NCBI RefSeq assembly: GCF_028551255.1
Contig: NZ_CP117030.1
Span: forward strand, 1,302,001 to 1,366,000
DNA from: Vibrio tubiashii
Lineage (GTDB): Bacteria; Pseudomonadota; Gammaproteobacteria; Enterobacterales; Vibrionaceae
Direction of reading: 5' to 3'
Length of the DNA: 64,000 nucleotides
The position numbers and the translations under genes are program-made. Shown piece by piece: positions 53,689-62,873 of this stretch (positions are counted from its first letter, which is position 1; each line of letters opens with the position of its first letter). The notes beneath the pieces were generated by a model, which saw nothing but the letters and a program-made list of their open reading frames with translations, ran no database searches and was not told where the DNA came from.

Positions 53689-53994
53689 TGCTACTTCTTC
53701 CTATTACTCTTGGTTGAACGCATCACCGAAAGTGAGTGGTGAAAAAACGTTCACGCTTTCTTGTTCCTGTTCTGTGTAACTTATCTATCAAAAACCAAGG
53801 TTGCAACCACTAATTTCAATAAAAGGCAATATTTCTACTATTTTTACATTTTACATGATGTGTAAACAATTAATTACAGCCTTATAAATAGGGGGCTAGA
53901 GAAGATTTTTGTCCTCGTTTTTTATACCACCAGATGCATTATCAGTCTGATATTGCTAAGGTATTAATACAATAACAAAATCAGCAGATCGGGC
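53689..53994. other. Divergent promoter region of aroG and the amino-acid ABC operon
   Basis: About 306 bases without an ORF, AT-rich, containing the TyrR-like box at 53861 and its overlapping palindrome. Promoters of both operons must lie here. Confidence 0.5.
53861..53878. promoter_or_regulatory. Candidate TyrR box
   Basis: TGTAAA-caatta-ATTACA matches the TyrR consensus TGTAAA-N6-TTTACA in 11 of 12 defined positions. It lies between divergent aroG and the polar amino-acid ABC operon. A second palindrome, TTTACA-tgatg-TGTAAA, overlaps its left half (53850-53866). TyrR control of aroG is known in E. coli; here it is inference. Confidence 0.5.
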
Positions 53995-54711
53995 ATGAAC
54001 GCCATAGAATTTACAAATGTCAGCAAGTGGTATGGTCAGTTCCAAGCACTCAAAGAAATAAATCTCAGTGTACGAAAAGGCGAAATTTTAGTCGTTTGTG
54101 GCCCTTCGGGATCCGGTAAATCCACCCTTATTCGAACCATAAACGGGTTAGAAACCCTAGACCAAGGGGAAATAACGGTTTTAGGCCAACTCAATTCAAC
54201 CCTAGCCGCGGGCAAGGTGGGAATGGTGTTTCAACACTTCAACCTTTTTCCGCACCTCACTGTGCTAGAGAACTTAACACTCTCTCCAATACGCACACTC
54301 GGGCTGACTAAAAAAAAGGCAACTCAGCGCGCGCTGCAGTTTTTAAAACGAGTCAATATTGAAGAACAAGCCAATAAATACCCAGTGCAACTCTCTGGAG
54401 GACAACAGCAACGCGTCGCTATCGCCCGCTCACTGTGTATGCAGCCAGAAATATTGCTCTTTGATGAGCCGACTTCTGCCCTCGATCCCGAAACTATTCA
54501 AGAGGTGTTAGATGTCATGGTCGACTTAGCGCAGGATGGCATCACTATGATTTGCGTTACCCATGAAATGGGATTTGCCAAAAAAGTCGCAGACAGGGTG
54601 ATCTTTATGGACCAAGGGCAAGTACTTGAAATGTCGACACCAGAGCAGCTTTTTTCCGCTCCGACACATCCAAGAACGCAGCAGTTCTTAGCACAAATAT
54701 TGAGCCACTAA
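53995..54711 (+). CDS. Polar amino-acid ABC transporter ATPase (GlnQ family)
   Basis: ATPase of 238 residues with Walker [10 protein letters not shown] near 36, signature [15 protein letters not shown] and Walker [15 protein letters not shown], matching GlnQ/GltL/AapP. It is first in a four-gene operon with two permeases and one binding protein. Only two bases separate it from the next gene. Confidence 0.94.
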   Translation: MNAIEFTNVSKWYGQFQALKEINLSVRKGEILVVCGPSGSGKSTLIRTINGLETLDQGEITVLGQLNSTLAAGKVGMVFQHFNLFPHLTVLENLTLSPIRTLGLTKKKATQRALQFLKRVNIEEQANKYPVQLSGGQQQRVAIARSLCMQPEILLFDEPTSALDPETIQEVLDVMVDLAQDGITMICVTHEMGFAKKVADRVIFMDQGQVLEMSTPEQLFSAPTHPRTQQFLAQILSH

Positions 54712-54713
54712 GA

Positions 54714-55508
54714 ATGAAGAAAATAATCCAACCCGTTGCGTCTGCCCTGCTCCAAATCACCTTGCTCATCCTAGCCCTTGCTTGGTTGCTTGATTCTGGT
54801 GCTAAGAGTATGGGGTATCAGTGGCAGTGGGAGCGCGTACCCGATTACATAGCCTTCTATGAAGATGGCGAATGGTGGCCGGCTGAGCTCATTGAAGGTT
54901 TACTCATAACCATCAAGATATCTGCGATTAGCTTAGGATTTACGCTGCTCATTGGGCTGACAACGGCGCTACTTAAGCTGTCTAACTCGTGGGTAGGACG
55001 AGGTATCGCCACAGTGTACATTGAGGCGATTCGCAATACGCCTTTGCTTGTGCAGATATACTTGCTCTACTTTGTCTTTGGCCCAGCGATTGGATTAGAC
55101 CGATTTTCGACGGCCGTTTTGGCACTGTCACTCTTTCAAGGTGCCTATACCGCAGAGATCTTCCGAGGTGGTTTAAACAGCATAGCCAAAGGGCAATTTG
55201 AGGCAGCGAAATCTCTCGGCCTTAGCCCATTTTACACCTACTACGACGTGATATTGCCTCAGTTGATTCAACGTACACTTCCTCCGTTAACCAACGAGGT
55301 GGTGTCTCTGATTAAGAACTCATCCATTGTCAGTGTGATGGCAATTTTCGATCTCACTACCGAGGGACGCAATATCGTCTCGGAAACCGCTATGCCATTT
55401 GAAATCTGGTTTACTGTGGCTGCTATCTACCTCGCCTTGACGCTGACACTGTCAGGGCTTTCTGCTTGGCTAGAACATAAACTCGGCGCTAGTTGGCGCA
55501 CACAATAA
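54714..55508 (+). CDS. Polar amino-acid ABC transporter permease
   Basis: Permease of 264 residues of the His/Glu/Gln/Arg (HEQRo/PAAT) type, with about five helices and the EAA motif EAAKSLGLSPFYTYYDVILPQ. An extended N-terminal part (SGAKSMGYQWQWERVPDYIAF) is periplasmic, as in the GltJ/AapQ group. It pairs with the second permease two genes downstream to make a heterodimer. Confidence 0.93.
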   Translation: MKKIIQPVASALLQITLLILALAWLLDSGAKSMGYQWQWERVPDYIAFYEDGEWWPAELIEGLLITIKISAISLGFTLLIGLTTALLKLSNSWVGRGIATVYIEAIRNTPLLVQIYLLYFVFGPAIGLDRFSTAVLALSLFQGAYTAEIFRGGLNSIAKGQFEAAKSLGLSPFYTYYDVILPQLIQRTLPPLTNEVVSLIKNSSIVSVMAIFDLTTEGRNIVSETAMPFEIWFTVAAIYLALTLTLSGLSAWLEHKLGASWRTQ

Positions 55509-55519
55509 AGGACGTCTCT

Positions 55520-56359
55520 ATGAAAAACATAGGAAGAAAACTCATCTCAAGGAATGGATTCAAGGCTGCAATTACGGCTCTACTAGGTTTAGCGATTAGT
55601 TTGCCTGCATTGGCTTCAGAAACGCCCAACTTAGACAAAATTAATGAGCGCGGAACATTACGCGTTGGTATGTCGACCTTCGTTCCTTGGGCAATGCGGG
55701 ATAAGCAAGGAGAGCTAATTGGTTTTGAAATCGATGTAGCAAAACGCTTGGCGAAAGATTCCGGTTGGCAAGTTGAGTTTGTTCCTACGGCTTGGGATGG
55801 CATTATTCCAGCTCTACTAGCAAAGAAATTTGATGTCATCATCGGCGGTATGAGTATAACTCCCGAACGTTCAAAGAGTGTGCTGTTCTCTGCTCCCTAC
55901 TCTCATTCTGGTGTTCAAGTGGCGGCGAACAAAGAGCTCGCGGAAGGATTCTCTGAATTTAGTGACTTCAACTCTCGACGAGTAAAAATTGCAGCCCGTC
56001 GCGGAGCTTTTACCGTGCAAGTCGCTCGTGAAACCTTCCCTAAAGCTAAAATTCTTCAATTTGATGATGATGCGCAAGCTTTCCAAGAAGTACTGAATGG
56101 CAACGCTCATGCGGTCATCGCGTCGAGCCCAAAACCAGAGCATGAAGCGGTTAAAAATAGCGACAAACTCTTTATTCCATTCACGGAACGTTTGTCTAAA
56201 GGCAACGAAGCGTTTGCTGTTCGTTTAGGCGAGGCCGACAAAGAGGCTTTCTTTAACCAGTGGATTCAAGCTCGTACTCAAGACGGATGGCTGGAACAAC
56301 GTTATGAGTATTGGTTCTCGACTTTAGACTGGCAAGATCAGATCGCATCTGGTCAATAA
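55520..56359 (+). CDS. Polar amino-acid ABC transporter substrate-binding protein
   Basis: Periplasmic binding protein of 279 residues (SBP_bac_3). A signal peptide ends near ALAS (about 33). The mature chain begins LDKINERGTLRVGMSTFVPWAM and has the family's GFEIDVAKRLAKD and AKFDVIIGGMSITPERSK-like motifs (here KKFDVIIGGMSITPERSK). AAGGA lies eight bases before the ATG at 55520; an upstream ATG at 55493 lies inside the permease gene. The substrate is probably Glu, Asp, Gln or a basic amino acid. Confidence 0.92.
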   Translation: MKNIGRKLISRNGFKAAITALLGLAISLPALASETPNLDKINERGTLRVGMSTFVPWAMRDKQGELIGFEIDVAKRLAKDSGWQVEFVPTAWDGIIPALLAKKFDVIIGGMSITPERSKSVLFSAPYSHSGVQVAANKELAEGFSEFSDFNSRRVKIAARRGAFTVQVARETFPKAKILQFDDDAQAFQEVLNGNAHAVIASSPKPEHEAVKNSDKLFIPFTERLSKGNEAFAVRLGEADKEAFFNQWIQARTQDGWLEQRYEYWFSTLDWQDQIASGQ

Positions 56360-56419
56360 CCTGATTGGCTCCAACTTATCAAAGTGAGTTGGGGCCACTT
56401 TTGTGGAATAAACAAGCAC

Positions 56420-57331
56420 GTGACTAAAAGCAACACACTAACTTCAATCGCCCCACCAGTCGTTAAGCGCTCGACTAACAAGCTCGATGTCCTTCTTTTA
56501 CTGATGTTGGCGGGGTTAAGTTACTGGATATACGACCGTTCTTCTGTCGGTATTAACTACACTTGGCGTTGGCAAGAAGCTTTCTCTTTGCTGTTTACGC
56601 CAAGAGCAGATGGCTCTCTGCCCTACTTTTTTCAGGGTTTGATCTCTACTTTGCGCCTGAGTGTTTGGGGAATGGTTCTAGCGTTGAGTTTAGGAACGGC
56701 ACTGGGTGTCGCTCGCCACTCTAAAATCACTCTCTTTTCTGTACCGGCAAACATGTTCGTTCAACTTATACGAAATATCCCTCCTCTGGTGTTTGTCTTT
56801 ATTTTTTACTTTTTCATCTCTAACCAACTGATTCCATTACTGGGTTTAGAAAGTTTGCTACGAGAGCATTCTGGGGAAGTAAACTGGCTACAGTCCACCT
56901 TATTTGGCCCTGCCAACCTTTGGGAAAACCTACTATCGGGTGTGTTATGTGTTGGTCTACTATCAGCGGCGTACGTTGCTGAGGTGGTGCGCTCCGGCTT
57001 ATCGGGCATCCCTAAAGGGCAATGGGAAGCGGCAGATTCGTTAGGTATCAGCGGATGGACTAAATACCGCTATGTGATAGCACCGCAAGTTCTCGCAGCG
57101 ATAACCCCCGCATTAGCAGGACAAGCAATTTCCTTGGTCAAAGACACATCCATCGTGTCGCTGATTTCAATCCAAGAGATGACATTTGTTGGCACTGAGA
57201 TCGCCAACTCTTCAGGTTTGATTTTTGAAATCTGGTTGATAGTTGGACTTTGCTATCTTTTGATCTGTTTATCTTTATCTCTATTGTTCAAAAAACTAGA
57301 GAAACAAAGCTTGAAGCACCTTAATCGCTAA
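56420..57331 (+). CDS. Polar amino-acid ABC transporter permease, second subunit
   Basis: Permease of about 303 residues with the EAA motif EAADSLGISGWTKYRYVIAPQ and a long periplasmic N-terminal loop, typical of the GltK/AapM partner of a heterodimer. The frame is open from a GTG at 56384, and I place the start at a second GTG at 56420 just after GGAATAAAC; both are uncertain. It is the last gene of the operon. Confidence 0.88.
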   Translation: MTKSNTLTSIAPPVVKRSTNKLDVLLLLMLAGLSYWIYDRSSVGINYTWRWQEAFSLLFTPRADGSLPYFFQGLISTLRLSVWGMVLALSLGTALGVARHSKITLFSVPANMFVQLIRNIPPLVFVFIFYFFISNQLIPLLGLESLLREHSGEVNWLQSTLFGPANLWENLLSGVLCVGLLSAAYVAEVVRSGLSGIPKGQWEAADSLGISGWTKYRYVIAPQVLAAITPALAGQAISLVKDTSIVSLISIQEMTFVGTEIANSSGLIFEIWLIVGLCYLLICLSLSLLFKKLEKQSLKHLNR

Positions 57332-57379
57332 GGCATGTTCGGCGCGGTTAGGATGTATTTATTCTGATTGTTCGCAGTA

Positions 57380-57799
57380 CTAGGTAGCCCCTCTGCCAAG
57401 AGGAAATTTAAGTTTTAGGAAGCTGACATAAAGTAAAGCGCCTACGGTCACGCATACAAGATTGATACTCAGATCGAGGAATGAAAACTCGCGTAGAGGA
57501 TTAAACATTTGCAGAAACTCGTCTAAACTGACCAGAGCCAACAAGCCTAATACCCATGGCGACAGCACCAAACGATGATAATGATAGTAAGAGAATGGTG
57601 TTGACCACGCAGCGATAAACCCGAGTGTGGTGGCTACCGTTGCGTGAAGCACCCATGCACCACCCAATAGCACTTCAAGCGCTCTTATTGAGTCGCCATG
57701 AAAGTCAAACGACTTTGCCAACGACGCCCCACCGCCTACAGCCATTAGGCCAAAAAGAACAATCAATCTTTTACTAAAAAGCTGCGTAGCTAGGTACAT
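57380..57799 (-). CDS. VanZ-like membrane protein
   Basis: Integral membrane protein of 139 residues with about four helices. The C-terminal region SLDEFLQMFNPLREFSFLDLSINLVCVTVGALL shows the VanZ pattern of D-E-x-x-Q, R and D-x-x-x-N in helices 3-4. Function of such proteins is unclear outside glycopeptide resistance. It lies downstream of cyoE on the same strand and may be read from the same transcript. Confidence 0.75.
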   Translation of the reverse strand: MYLATQLFSKRLIVLFGLMAVGGGASLAKSFDFHGDSIRALEVLLGGAWVLHATVATTLGFIAAWSTPFSYYHYHRLVLSPWVLGLLALVSLDEFLQMFNPLREFSFLDLSINLVCVTVGALLYVSFLKLKFPLGRGAT

Positions 57800-57885
57800 A
57801 GAGCGCTCTATTCAAAATAAAAACGCTCAGTAGACTAGCCGAAGTTGATAGCAGAAAAAAGACCATCTCGGCTTCGTCTTATAAT

Positions 57886-58782
57886 TTAGACAGTTATGTA
57901 ATGATCCACCAGAAGAAGCAAGAATAGAAACATTAGGTGATAGATAGAAAACTTAAACGTTTCAATCGCAGATTTCTCATCTGGGTTAAATTTAAGTTTC
58001 CAAGCGTGACCAATAAAGCCTAAGCTCAGAATTGTCGAACCAACCCAATACAATGTTCCCGCCATACCGACTAAAGCAGGCAGCAAACAGACTAAAGCAA
58101 GTAACACGGTATAGAGCAAGATAGATGTTTTAGTGTATTCAACACCGTGGGTAACAGGCAGCATTGGAATATCCGCTTTTGCGTAGTCATCTTTACGGTG
58201 AATCGCTAGCGCCCAAAAATGTGGCGGTGTCCAGATGAAGATAATCATCACTAGCAGCCAACCGTTGGCGTGCATCTCTCCAGTCACAGCTGTCCAACCT
58301 AATAGTGGTGGCATGGCACCCGCTATCCCTGCAATAACAATATTCTGCGGTGTCGCACGCTTTAAATACATGGTGTACACCACAGCATAACCAAGCAAAC
58401 TCGCAAAGGTTAACCATGCCGTTAAAGCGTTTACGCCGATATAAAGAACGGCAAATCCCAATGCTCCAATAGCAACCGCGAATGCGAATACATGGCTTGA
58501 GTTTATTTCTCCTGATGGCAGTGGCCTTTTGTAAGTTCGAGCCATAATGGCATCAATGCGCTGGTCTATAAGATGATTAAACGCTGCCGCCGAACCTGCC
58601 ATCAAGCCAATACCTACTAGTCCAAGCACTGTGCCTTGCACGGGTAGCGCGCCAGGAACCGCAAGACACATCCCAACTACCGCGGTCAGTAGCATCAGAG
58701 CGACGACTTTAGGCTTAGTCAGAGCCAAATAGCTACGCCATAGCGCTCTCTCTTGAGCAGTAACAGATAGTGTTTTACTCAT
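57886..58782 (-). CDS. cyoE: Protoheme IX farnesyltransferase CyoE/CtaB (heme O synthase)
   Basis: Adds farnesyl to heme B to make heme O, the precursor of heme A. The 298 residues have about nine helices and the two Asp-rich prenyltransferase motifs ([21 protein letters not shown] and [15 protein letters not shown]). I start at the ATG at 58782 with AAGGAG seven bases upstream; a GTG two codons earlier would overlap that site. It overlaps the end of ctaA, its pathway partner. Confidence 0.94.
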   Translation of the reverse strand: MSKTLSVTAQERALWRSYLALTKPKVVALMLLTAVVGMCLAVPGALPVQGTVLGLVGIGLMAGSAAAFNHLIDQRIDAIMARTYKRPLPSGEINSSHVFAFAVAIGALGFAVLYIGVNALTAWLTFASLLGYAVVYTMYLKRATPQNIVIAGIAGAMPPLLGWTAVTGEMHANGWLLVMIIFIWTPPHFWALAIHRKDDYAKADIPMLPVTHGVEYTKTSILLYTVLLALVCLLPALVGMAGTLYWVGSTILSLGFIGHAWKLKFNPDEKSAIETFKFSIYHLMFLFLLLLVDHYITV

Positions 58783-59815
58783 GCGCACTCTCCTTATTAA
58801 TCAGAGCAGAATCCATTGCAGACTGATGACTGGTTTGCCAAATGAGATAGTTGGTTCGTAATACGATCAAGAGCAACAAAGCCGCCCCTAAATTGTGTGC
58901 CACTGCGACAACCAAAGGTAAGCTCAATAATACGTTACCGATGCCCAGTGCAATTTGAATAGCGAGCATCAGCAATAACCCTTTCGCCACTTTGATATAC
59001 GCTTGTTTCTTCTCCGCGAGCAGCATAAACACGAGTGCCGAAACAAACAGAGTAACGACAACCGCCCCCACTCGATGCGTAACATGAATCGTCATCCGCG
59101 CGCCATAATCTAACGTGCCAAACTCATAGCTTTCTTGTTTGGGTTGAATCAATTCAAAAGCGCGCCCGAAGTCGAGATAAGAAGTCCAGTTTCCTTCACA
59201 TATCGGCAGTGTCGTACACATCAGCGCAGCATAATTAGAAGATGTCCAACCGCCCAACGCAATTTGCATTACCACGACCACGAACGTCGAAGCGGCTAAT
59301 AACTTCAATCTCTGCCTAGCTTTATTGCCTTCCTTAACCAACGGAGTTTGCCTCGCTTGAAGCCCCCAGTGAGTTAAGGCAAGCAAACTGAACAAGGTAA
59401 AACCTCCCAACAAGTGACCCATTACAATGATTGGCATTAGCATCATGGTCACTGTCCACATTCCCAGCAAGGCTTGAAAAATCACTACGACAGAAATTGC
59501 CCAAGCCATCGGAATCGGTATTTGCCCTGTTCTGATGCCAATAAAAGTAATGGCAAACACCACTAAGCCCAGTGTTCCCGCAAAGTAGCGGTGGATCATT
59601 TCTAGCCAAGCTTTGTCGGCTTCAACGGTAAGAGACGGGTACAGTGATTGAGCCAAAGCGATTTCATGCTGCTCAGTAGGGACGGTTAGTTGACCATAGC
59701 ACCCCGGCCAATCAGGGCAACCAAGTCCTGCATCCGCAAGTCGAGTGTATGCGCCGAGCATGACGACAATGAATGTGAGGATAAGACTGAATCTGACAAG
59801 GTTTATCAACTTCAT
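58775..59815 (-). CDS. ctaA: Heme A synthase CtaA/COX15
   Basis: Converts heme O to heme A for the aa3 oxidase. The 346 residues form eight helices; two periplasmic Cys pairs are visible, [13 protein letters not shown] near 35 and CTTLPICEG near 200, and conserved His ligands in H-R-Y-F-A-G and H-V-T-H-R. AGGAGT precedes the ATG. It sits between the Sco-like gene and cyoE in the oxidase assembly operon. Confidence 0.94.
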   Translation of the reverse strand: MKLINLVRFSLILTFIVVMLGAYTRLADAGLGCPDWPGCYGQLTVPTEQHEIALAQSLYPSLTVEADKAWLEMIHRYFAGTLGLVVFAITFIGIRTGQIPIPMAWAISVVVIFQALLGMWTVTMMLMPIIVMGHLLGGFTLFSLLALTHWGLQARQTPLVKEGNKARQRLKLLAASTFVVVVMQIALGGWTSSNYAALMCTTLPICEGNWTSYLDFGRAFELIQPKQESYEFGTLDYGARMTIHVTHRVGAVVVTLFVSALVFMLLAEKKQAYIKVAKGLLLMLAIQIALGIGNVLLSLPLVVAVAHNLGAALLLLIVLRTNYLIWQTSHQSAMDSALINKESAHE

Positions 59816-59833
59816 ATCATGACTCCTAGCGAT

Positions 59834-60376
59834 TTAGCCGACGCGAGATAACTTGAGCAACTTACGTAAATCGGCAAGTAGCCCTTTGCTTTGTGCAACT
59901 AACTCACCTTGTTTGCTCACTTTAGGATAACGCATCACCAACTGGCCCAGCGGATCGACAATTACGTATTCAAATTGATCAACAAGCTGAGAAAAACCAT
60001 CATTTACTTTTATCTGAGCATATTCTGAGTTTGCTAATACCTCGCTACTAGGCGTAGATATCAGCACAGGTTGCACACGTTGTTGGTACTTACCCAGTGC
60101 GATGTGGCTCTGACCAAGTAAATAGATTTGTTGCTGACAGAACTCATCGCATTGCTCCGGAACCACATAACCAAGCTGCCACTGGCTCTGTTGGTAAGGG
60201 TTATCGATACCTAAAGATTCCAATGTCGCCATAGGTTCAATAAGTTCGCCCTTGTTGGTCACACCCGATTGATACCAGTGCTGGCTCAATACTGTTTTGG
60301 CAATAATGGCAGGTAAAGCAAACATCACCACTAAGCTGACAAAAATGATCCTTCCTCTTAAAACTGGGTTACTCAT
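59834..60376 (-). CDS. Sco/thioredoxin-like membrane protein of the oxidase cluster
   Basis: Protein of 180 residues, anchored by one N-terminal helix (IIFVSLVVMFALPAIIAKTVL). The exposed part looks like a distant thioredoxin/Sco fold: a C-D-E-F-C (CxxxC) pair near 75-79 at the place of the Sco copper motif, and F-E-Y-V-I-V-D-P-L-G-Q-L-V near the end, like the Sco product-strand. No third-ligand His is obvious. Its start overlaps the SURF1 stop and ctaA follows, so it probably helps assemble cytochrome c oxidase. Confidence 0.75.
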   Translation of the reverse strand: MSNPVLRGRIIFVSLVVMFALPAIIAKTVLSQHWYQSGVTNKGELIEPMATLESLGIDNPYQQSQWQLGYVVPEQCDEFCQQQIYLLGQSHIALGKYQQRVQPVLISTPSSEVLANSEYAQIKVNDGFSQLVDQFEYVIVDPLGQLVMRYPKVSKQGELVAQSKGLLADLRKLLKLSRVG

Positions 60377-61118
60377 CTTTTACTCCCTGCTTCAAAGCTT
60401 TGACTAGTAAGCCGACACTTAACAGCGCAAGTACTGCCGCCATGGAAAACCACTGCACTGCATAACCTAAGTGCTTATCTGGATTCATCGAGACTGGTTG
60501 CCAAGGCTGAATATAAGGCCAAGGCTCAACCAATGGCTGCACAACAAAAGGTTCTATTTCGATCTGCCAATGTTGCTCTAACTGAGCAAAATTTAGGTTC
60601 TGAACTCTGCTCATCGTGCCTTGCTCCAAGTGCAAATCTTTGCTGAGTGGATTACTCGACTTGCGATAAAGTCTGCCTTCAAGCGCAAGCTCACTATTTA
60701 ACCAATTAACCTGTGGCAGCTGTGAGCGTAAATCAGGCGCTTCAACAAAACCGCGTTCAAGCAGCAGGTGTTGTCCAGATTGTGTTTTCACTAACTGCAA
60801 CGCCAAATAACCTACCTTGCCATCAACACTTTGGTTATCTAGTAACAAGTACTTATCCGTCACTGGGTTCGCGCTAAGCACGACTCTTACACCGGTTGGG
60901 TTACTGATTTGTTCCTCAGTCAACTCAGATAAACCAACAGGTGACATTTGCGCTCTCTGTATAACCTTTTGCTCTATTTGGCTTTTCTCTTCTGCTCTAG
61001 ATAATTGCCATAAACCTAAGTTGATCAATATCGAAAAGACGACCACAGTTATTAGACAAACAACCACAAACCTTGTGGTTTTCAGCGGAGCAAAAAAGGA
61101 ACCACTCATGGTATTCAT
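60369..61118 (-). CDS. SURF1 family cytochrome oxidase assembly protein
   Basis: Helps insert heme A into subunit I of cytochrome c oxidase. The 249 residues have two terminal helices (TTRFVVVCLITVVVFSILINLGLWQLSRAEEK and GYAVQWFSMAAVLALLSVGLL) with a periplasmic domain between, as in SURF1. The open frame runs to 61250, but residues upstream of 61118 lie antisense to a DUF2909 gene; ATGs at 61118 and 61109 are both possible, and AGGAC lies 11 bases upstream of the first. Confidence 0.9.
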   Translation of the reverse strand: MNTMSGSFFAPLKTTRFVVVCLITVVVFSILINLGLWQLSRAEEKSQIEQKVIQRAQMSPVGLSELTEEQISNPTGVRVVLSANPVTDKYLLLDNQSVDGKVGYLALQLVKTQSGQHLLLERGFVEAPDLRSQLPQVNWLNSELALEGRLYRKSSNPLSKDLHLEQGTMSRVQNLNFAQLEQHWQIEIEPFVVQPLVEPWPYIQPWQPVSMNPDKHLGYAVQWFSMAAVLALLSVGLLVKALKQGVKDE

Positions 61119-61356
61119 ATTCAAACTTGTCCTAGTACTGCTGCTACTCTTCATCCTTGTTAACCTCGGTAGAGCGATGTTTGAAATGGTTAAAGGTCCT
61201 GAATCGGAAGATGACTCTGACCAAGATTCCCTCCCAGATGACAAACCCATGAGCTTTTATTTAGGTCGCCGCGTGTTCCTTTCTGCACTCGCTGTTGTGT
61301 TAATGGTGGCCGCCTTATTAAGCGGCCTAATTGAACCGAATATACGCCCTTACTAG
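61108..61356 (+). CDS. DUF2909 twin transmembrane protein
   Basis: Small membrane protein of 82 residues with two helices (FKLVLVLLLLFILVNLG and VFLSALAVVLMVAALLSGL) joined by an acidic loop. Such proteins occur in cytochrome c oxidase clusters. It is transcribed opposite to its neighbours. AAGGA lies seven bases before the ATG at 61108. Its start overlaps the 5' end of the SURF1 gene, and the ATG at 61109 on the minus strand forms CATG with it. It ends 24 bases short of the convergent coxC stop. Confidence 0.85.
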   Translation: MVFIFKLVLVLLLLFILVNLGRAMFEMVKGPESEDDSDQDSLPDDKPMSFYLGRRVFLSALAVVLMVAALLSGLIEPNIRPY

Positions 61357-61379
61357 GGTCTGCGCTGTTTAGCTTAGCG

Positions 61380-62264
61380 CTAAAGCACGTAAACAAAGAC
61401 GAACAAACACAACCACACCACATCAACAAAGTGCCAATACCAGCTGCCTGCCTGAAAGGCAAAATGGTCTTTAGGCGTAAAATGGTCTTTTGCCACTCTA
61501 GCCAGCAATATGATCAAAAATGTGGTTCCTAACAGGACATGCATGCCATGGAATCCGGTCAATAAGAAAAAGGTATTCCCATAAATTCCCGATTGAAGCG
61601 TCAAACCTAAATCTTGGTAGGCATGTGCGTACTCAACCCCTTGGTAATACAAGAAGAAACACGCCAAAACGATGGTAATTTCAAGCCAGACAATCAGAGC
61701 CATACGCTTGTTCTGCTCTAAACTGACATGCGCTAAGTGAAGCGTAATCGAAGAAGTGAGCAGGATAATGGTGTTGATTAATGGCAATCCTTGCCAAGGC
61801 ATGGCATTGGTCGTGTCTCCACCTGGAGTGGTCGTTAAGGGCCATAAGGCTTCAAATGTCGGCCAGATAACCTCATGCGTCATGGCATTGTTTCCTGCCC
61901 CGCCAAGCCAAGGCACAGAAATCATACGTGCGTAGAAAAGAGCACCGAAGAAAGCGCCGAAGAACATGATTTCGGAAAAGATAAACCAGCTCATCCCCTG
62001 TCTATAAGAACGAGACAACTGTGCGGAATTCTTACCACTCATAGATTCTGTAATCACGTTACTAAACCAACCCGCGAACATATAGAGTAGAAAGAGAAAA
62101 CCCGCGAGCAAAATCAGCTTACCAAAGACACTTCCATCCCCGCCTTCAGCCATGTTCTGTACCGTTAGGCCTGCACCAACAGCAATCAAAAACAATGCAA
62201 CTGCGCCAACAATTGGCCAGCTACTTTGTGCGGGCACATAATAGGATTGATGTTTTGAACTCAT
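61380..62264 (-). CDS. coxC: Cytochrome c oxidase subunit III
   Basis: Core subunit of the proton-pumping aa3 oxidase. The 294 residues have seven helices, with motifs SWFIFSEIMFFGAFFGALFYAR, GLTLQSGIYGNTFFLLTGFHGMHV and the closing YWHFVDVVWLCLFVFVYV. AGGAGC precedes the ATG; the ctaG stop overlaps it by four bases. Confidence 0.96.
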   Translation of the reverse strand: MSSKHQSYYVPAQSSWPIVGAVALFLIAVGAGLTVQNMAEGGDGSVFGKLILLAGFLFLLYMFAGWFSNVITESMSGKNSAQLSRSYRQGMSWFIFSEIMFFGAFFGALFYARMISVPWLGGAGNNAMTHEVIWPTFEALWPLTTTPGGDTTNAMPWQGLPLINTIILLTSSITLHLAHVSLEQNKRMALIVWLEITIVLACFFLYYQGVEYAHAYQDLGLTLQSGIYGNTFFLLTGFHGMHVLLGTTFLIILLARVAKDHFTPKDHFAFQAGSWYWHFVDVVWLCLFVFVYVL

Positions 62265-62863
62265 TGTGTTGCTCCTTGCGAAGTCTCATCGGTTACCTTA
62301 GATGAAACGTTAGCTAACTCGGTTGAGATCGTTTTATCCGTGATGTCATAGAGGGTGTATGACAACGTCAGAGTATGAATAGAGTCTGGAATATCAGGCT
62401 CAATATAGAAAATCAGCGGCATTTCTGCTTTTCCATCGGCTTGCAAAGGCTGTTGATTAAAGCAGAAGCATTCAATTTTATTGAAATAGGTAGCCCCTAG
62501 CCCCGGTGAGACCGATGGCACGGCTTGGCCAACAATATCTTTGGAAGAGAGATTCTTGGCAAAGTAAGCGGTTTGAATCACTTCGCCGGGATGCACTTCC
62601 ATTGAAGTTTGTGCAGGGACAAAAGACCAAGGAATCCCTTGATTATTGTGCGCCATAAACTCTACGCGAATAAGACGTGATGTGTCAGGAACCATACCTT
62701 GTGGTTGTAGCGCAGACTCTGTATTGGTTTTTCCGTTGATTCCTAAAGCTTCACACATCACGTCATATAAAGGGACAAGAGCAAAACCAAAACCAAACAT
62801 GGCAACAACCGCAGCGCAAAGCTTCAGCGTAAGCTTTCTATTGGATTTAGCTTGCCCGTCCAT
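62261..62863 (-). CDS. ctaG: Cytochrome c oxidase assembly protein CtaG (Cox11)
   Basis: Membrane-anchored Cu(I) chaperone that delivers copper to the CuB site. The 200 residues have one helix (LKLCAAVVAMFGFGFALVPLYDVMCEALG), a beta domain and the copper motif K-I-E-C-F-C-F near 135. The frame is open further upstream into the 3' end of ctaD, but the ATG at 62863 with AGGGG eight bases ahead is the family start. Located between ctaD and coxC. Confidence 0.95.
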   Translation of the reverse strand: MDGQAKSNRKLTLKLCAAVVAMFGFGFALVPLYDVMCEALGINGKTNTESALQPQGMVPDTSRLIRVEFMAHNNQGIPWSFVPAQTSMEVHPGEVIQTAYFAKNLSSKDIVGQAVPSVSPGLGATYFNKIECFCFNQQPLQADGKAEMPLIFYIEPDIPDSIHTLTLSYTLYDITDKTISTELANVSSKVTDETSQGATQ

Positions 62864-62873
62864 AACAGTGCCC

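Noticed and set aside
53850..53866. TTTACA-tgatg-TGTAAA read as the TyrR box itself
   Set aside because: The half-sites are in inverted order to the TyrR consensus; the adjacent TGTAAA-N6-ATTACA is the better match.
60817..61107. Upstream extension of the DUF2909 gene (97 codons)
   Set aside because: Antisense to SURF1 coding sequence; the ATG at 61108 has a good ribosome site and opens the first membrane helix.
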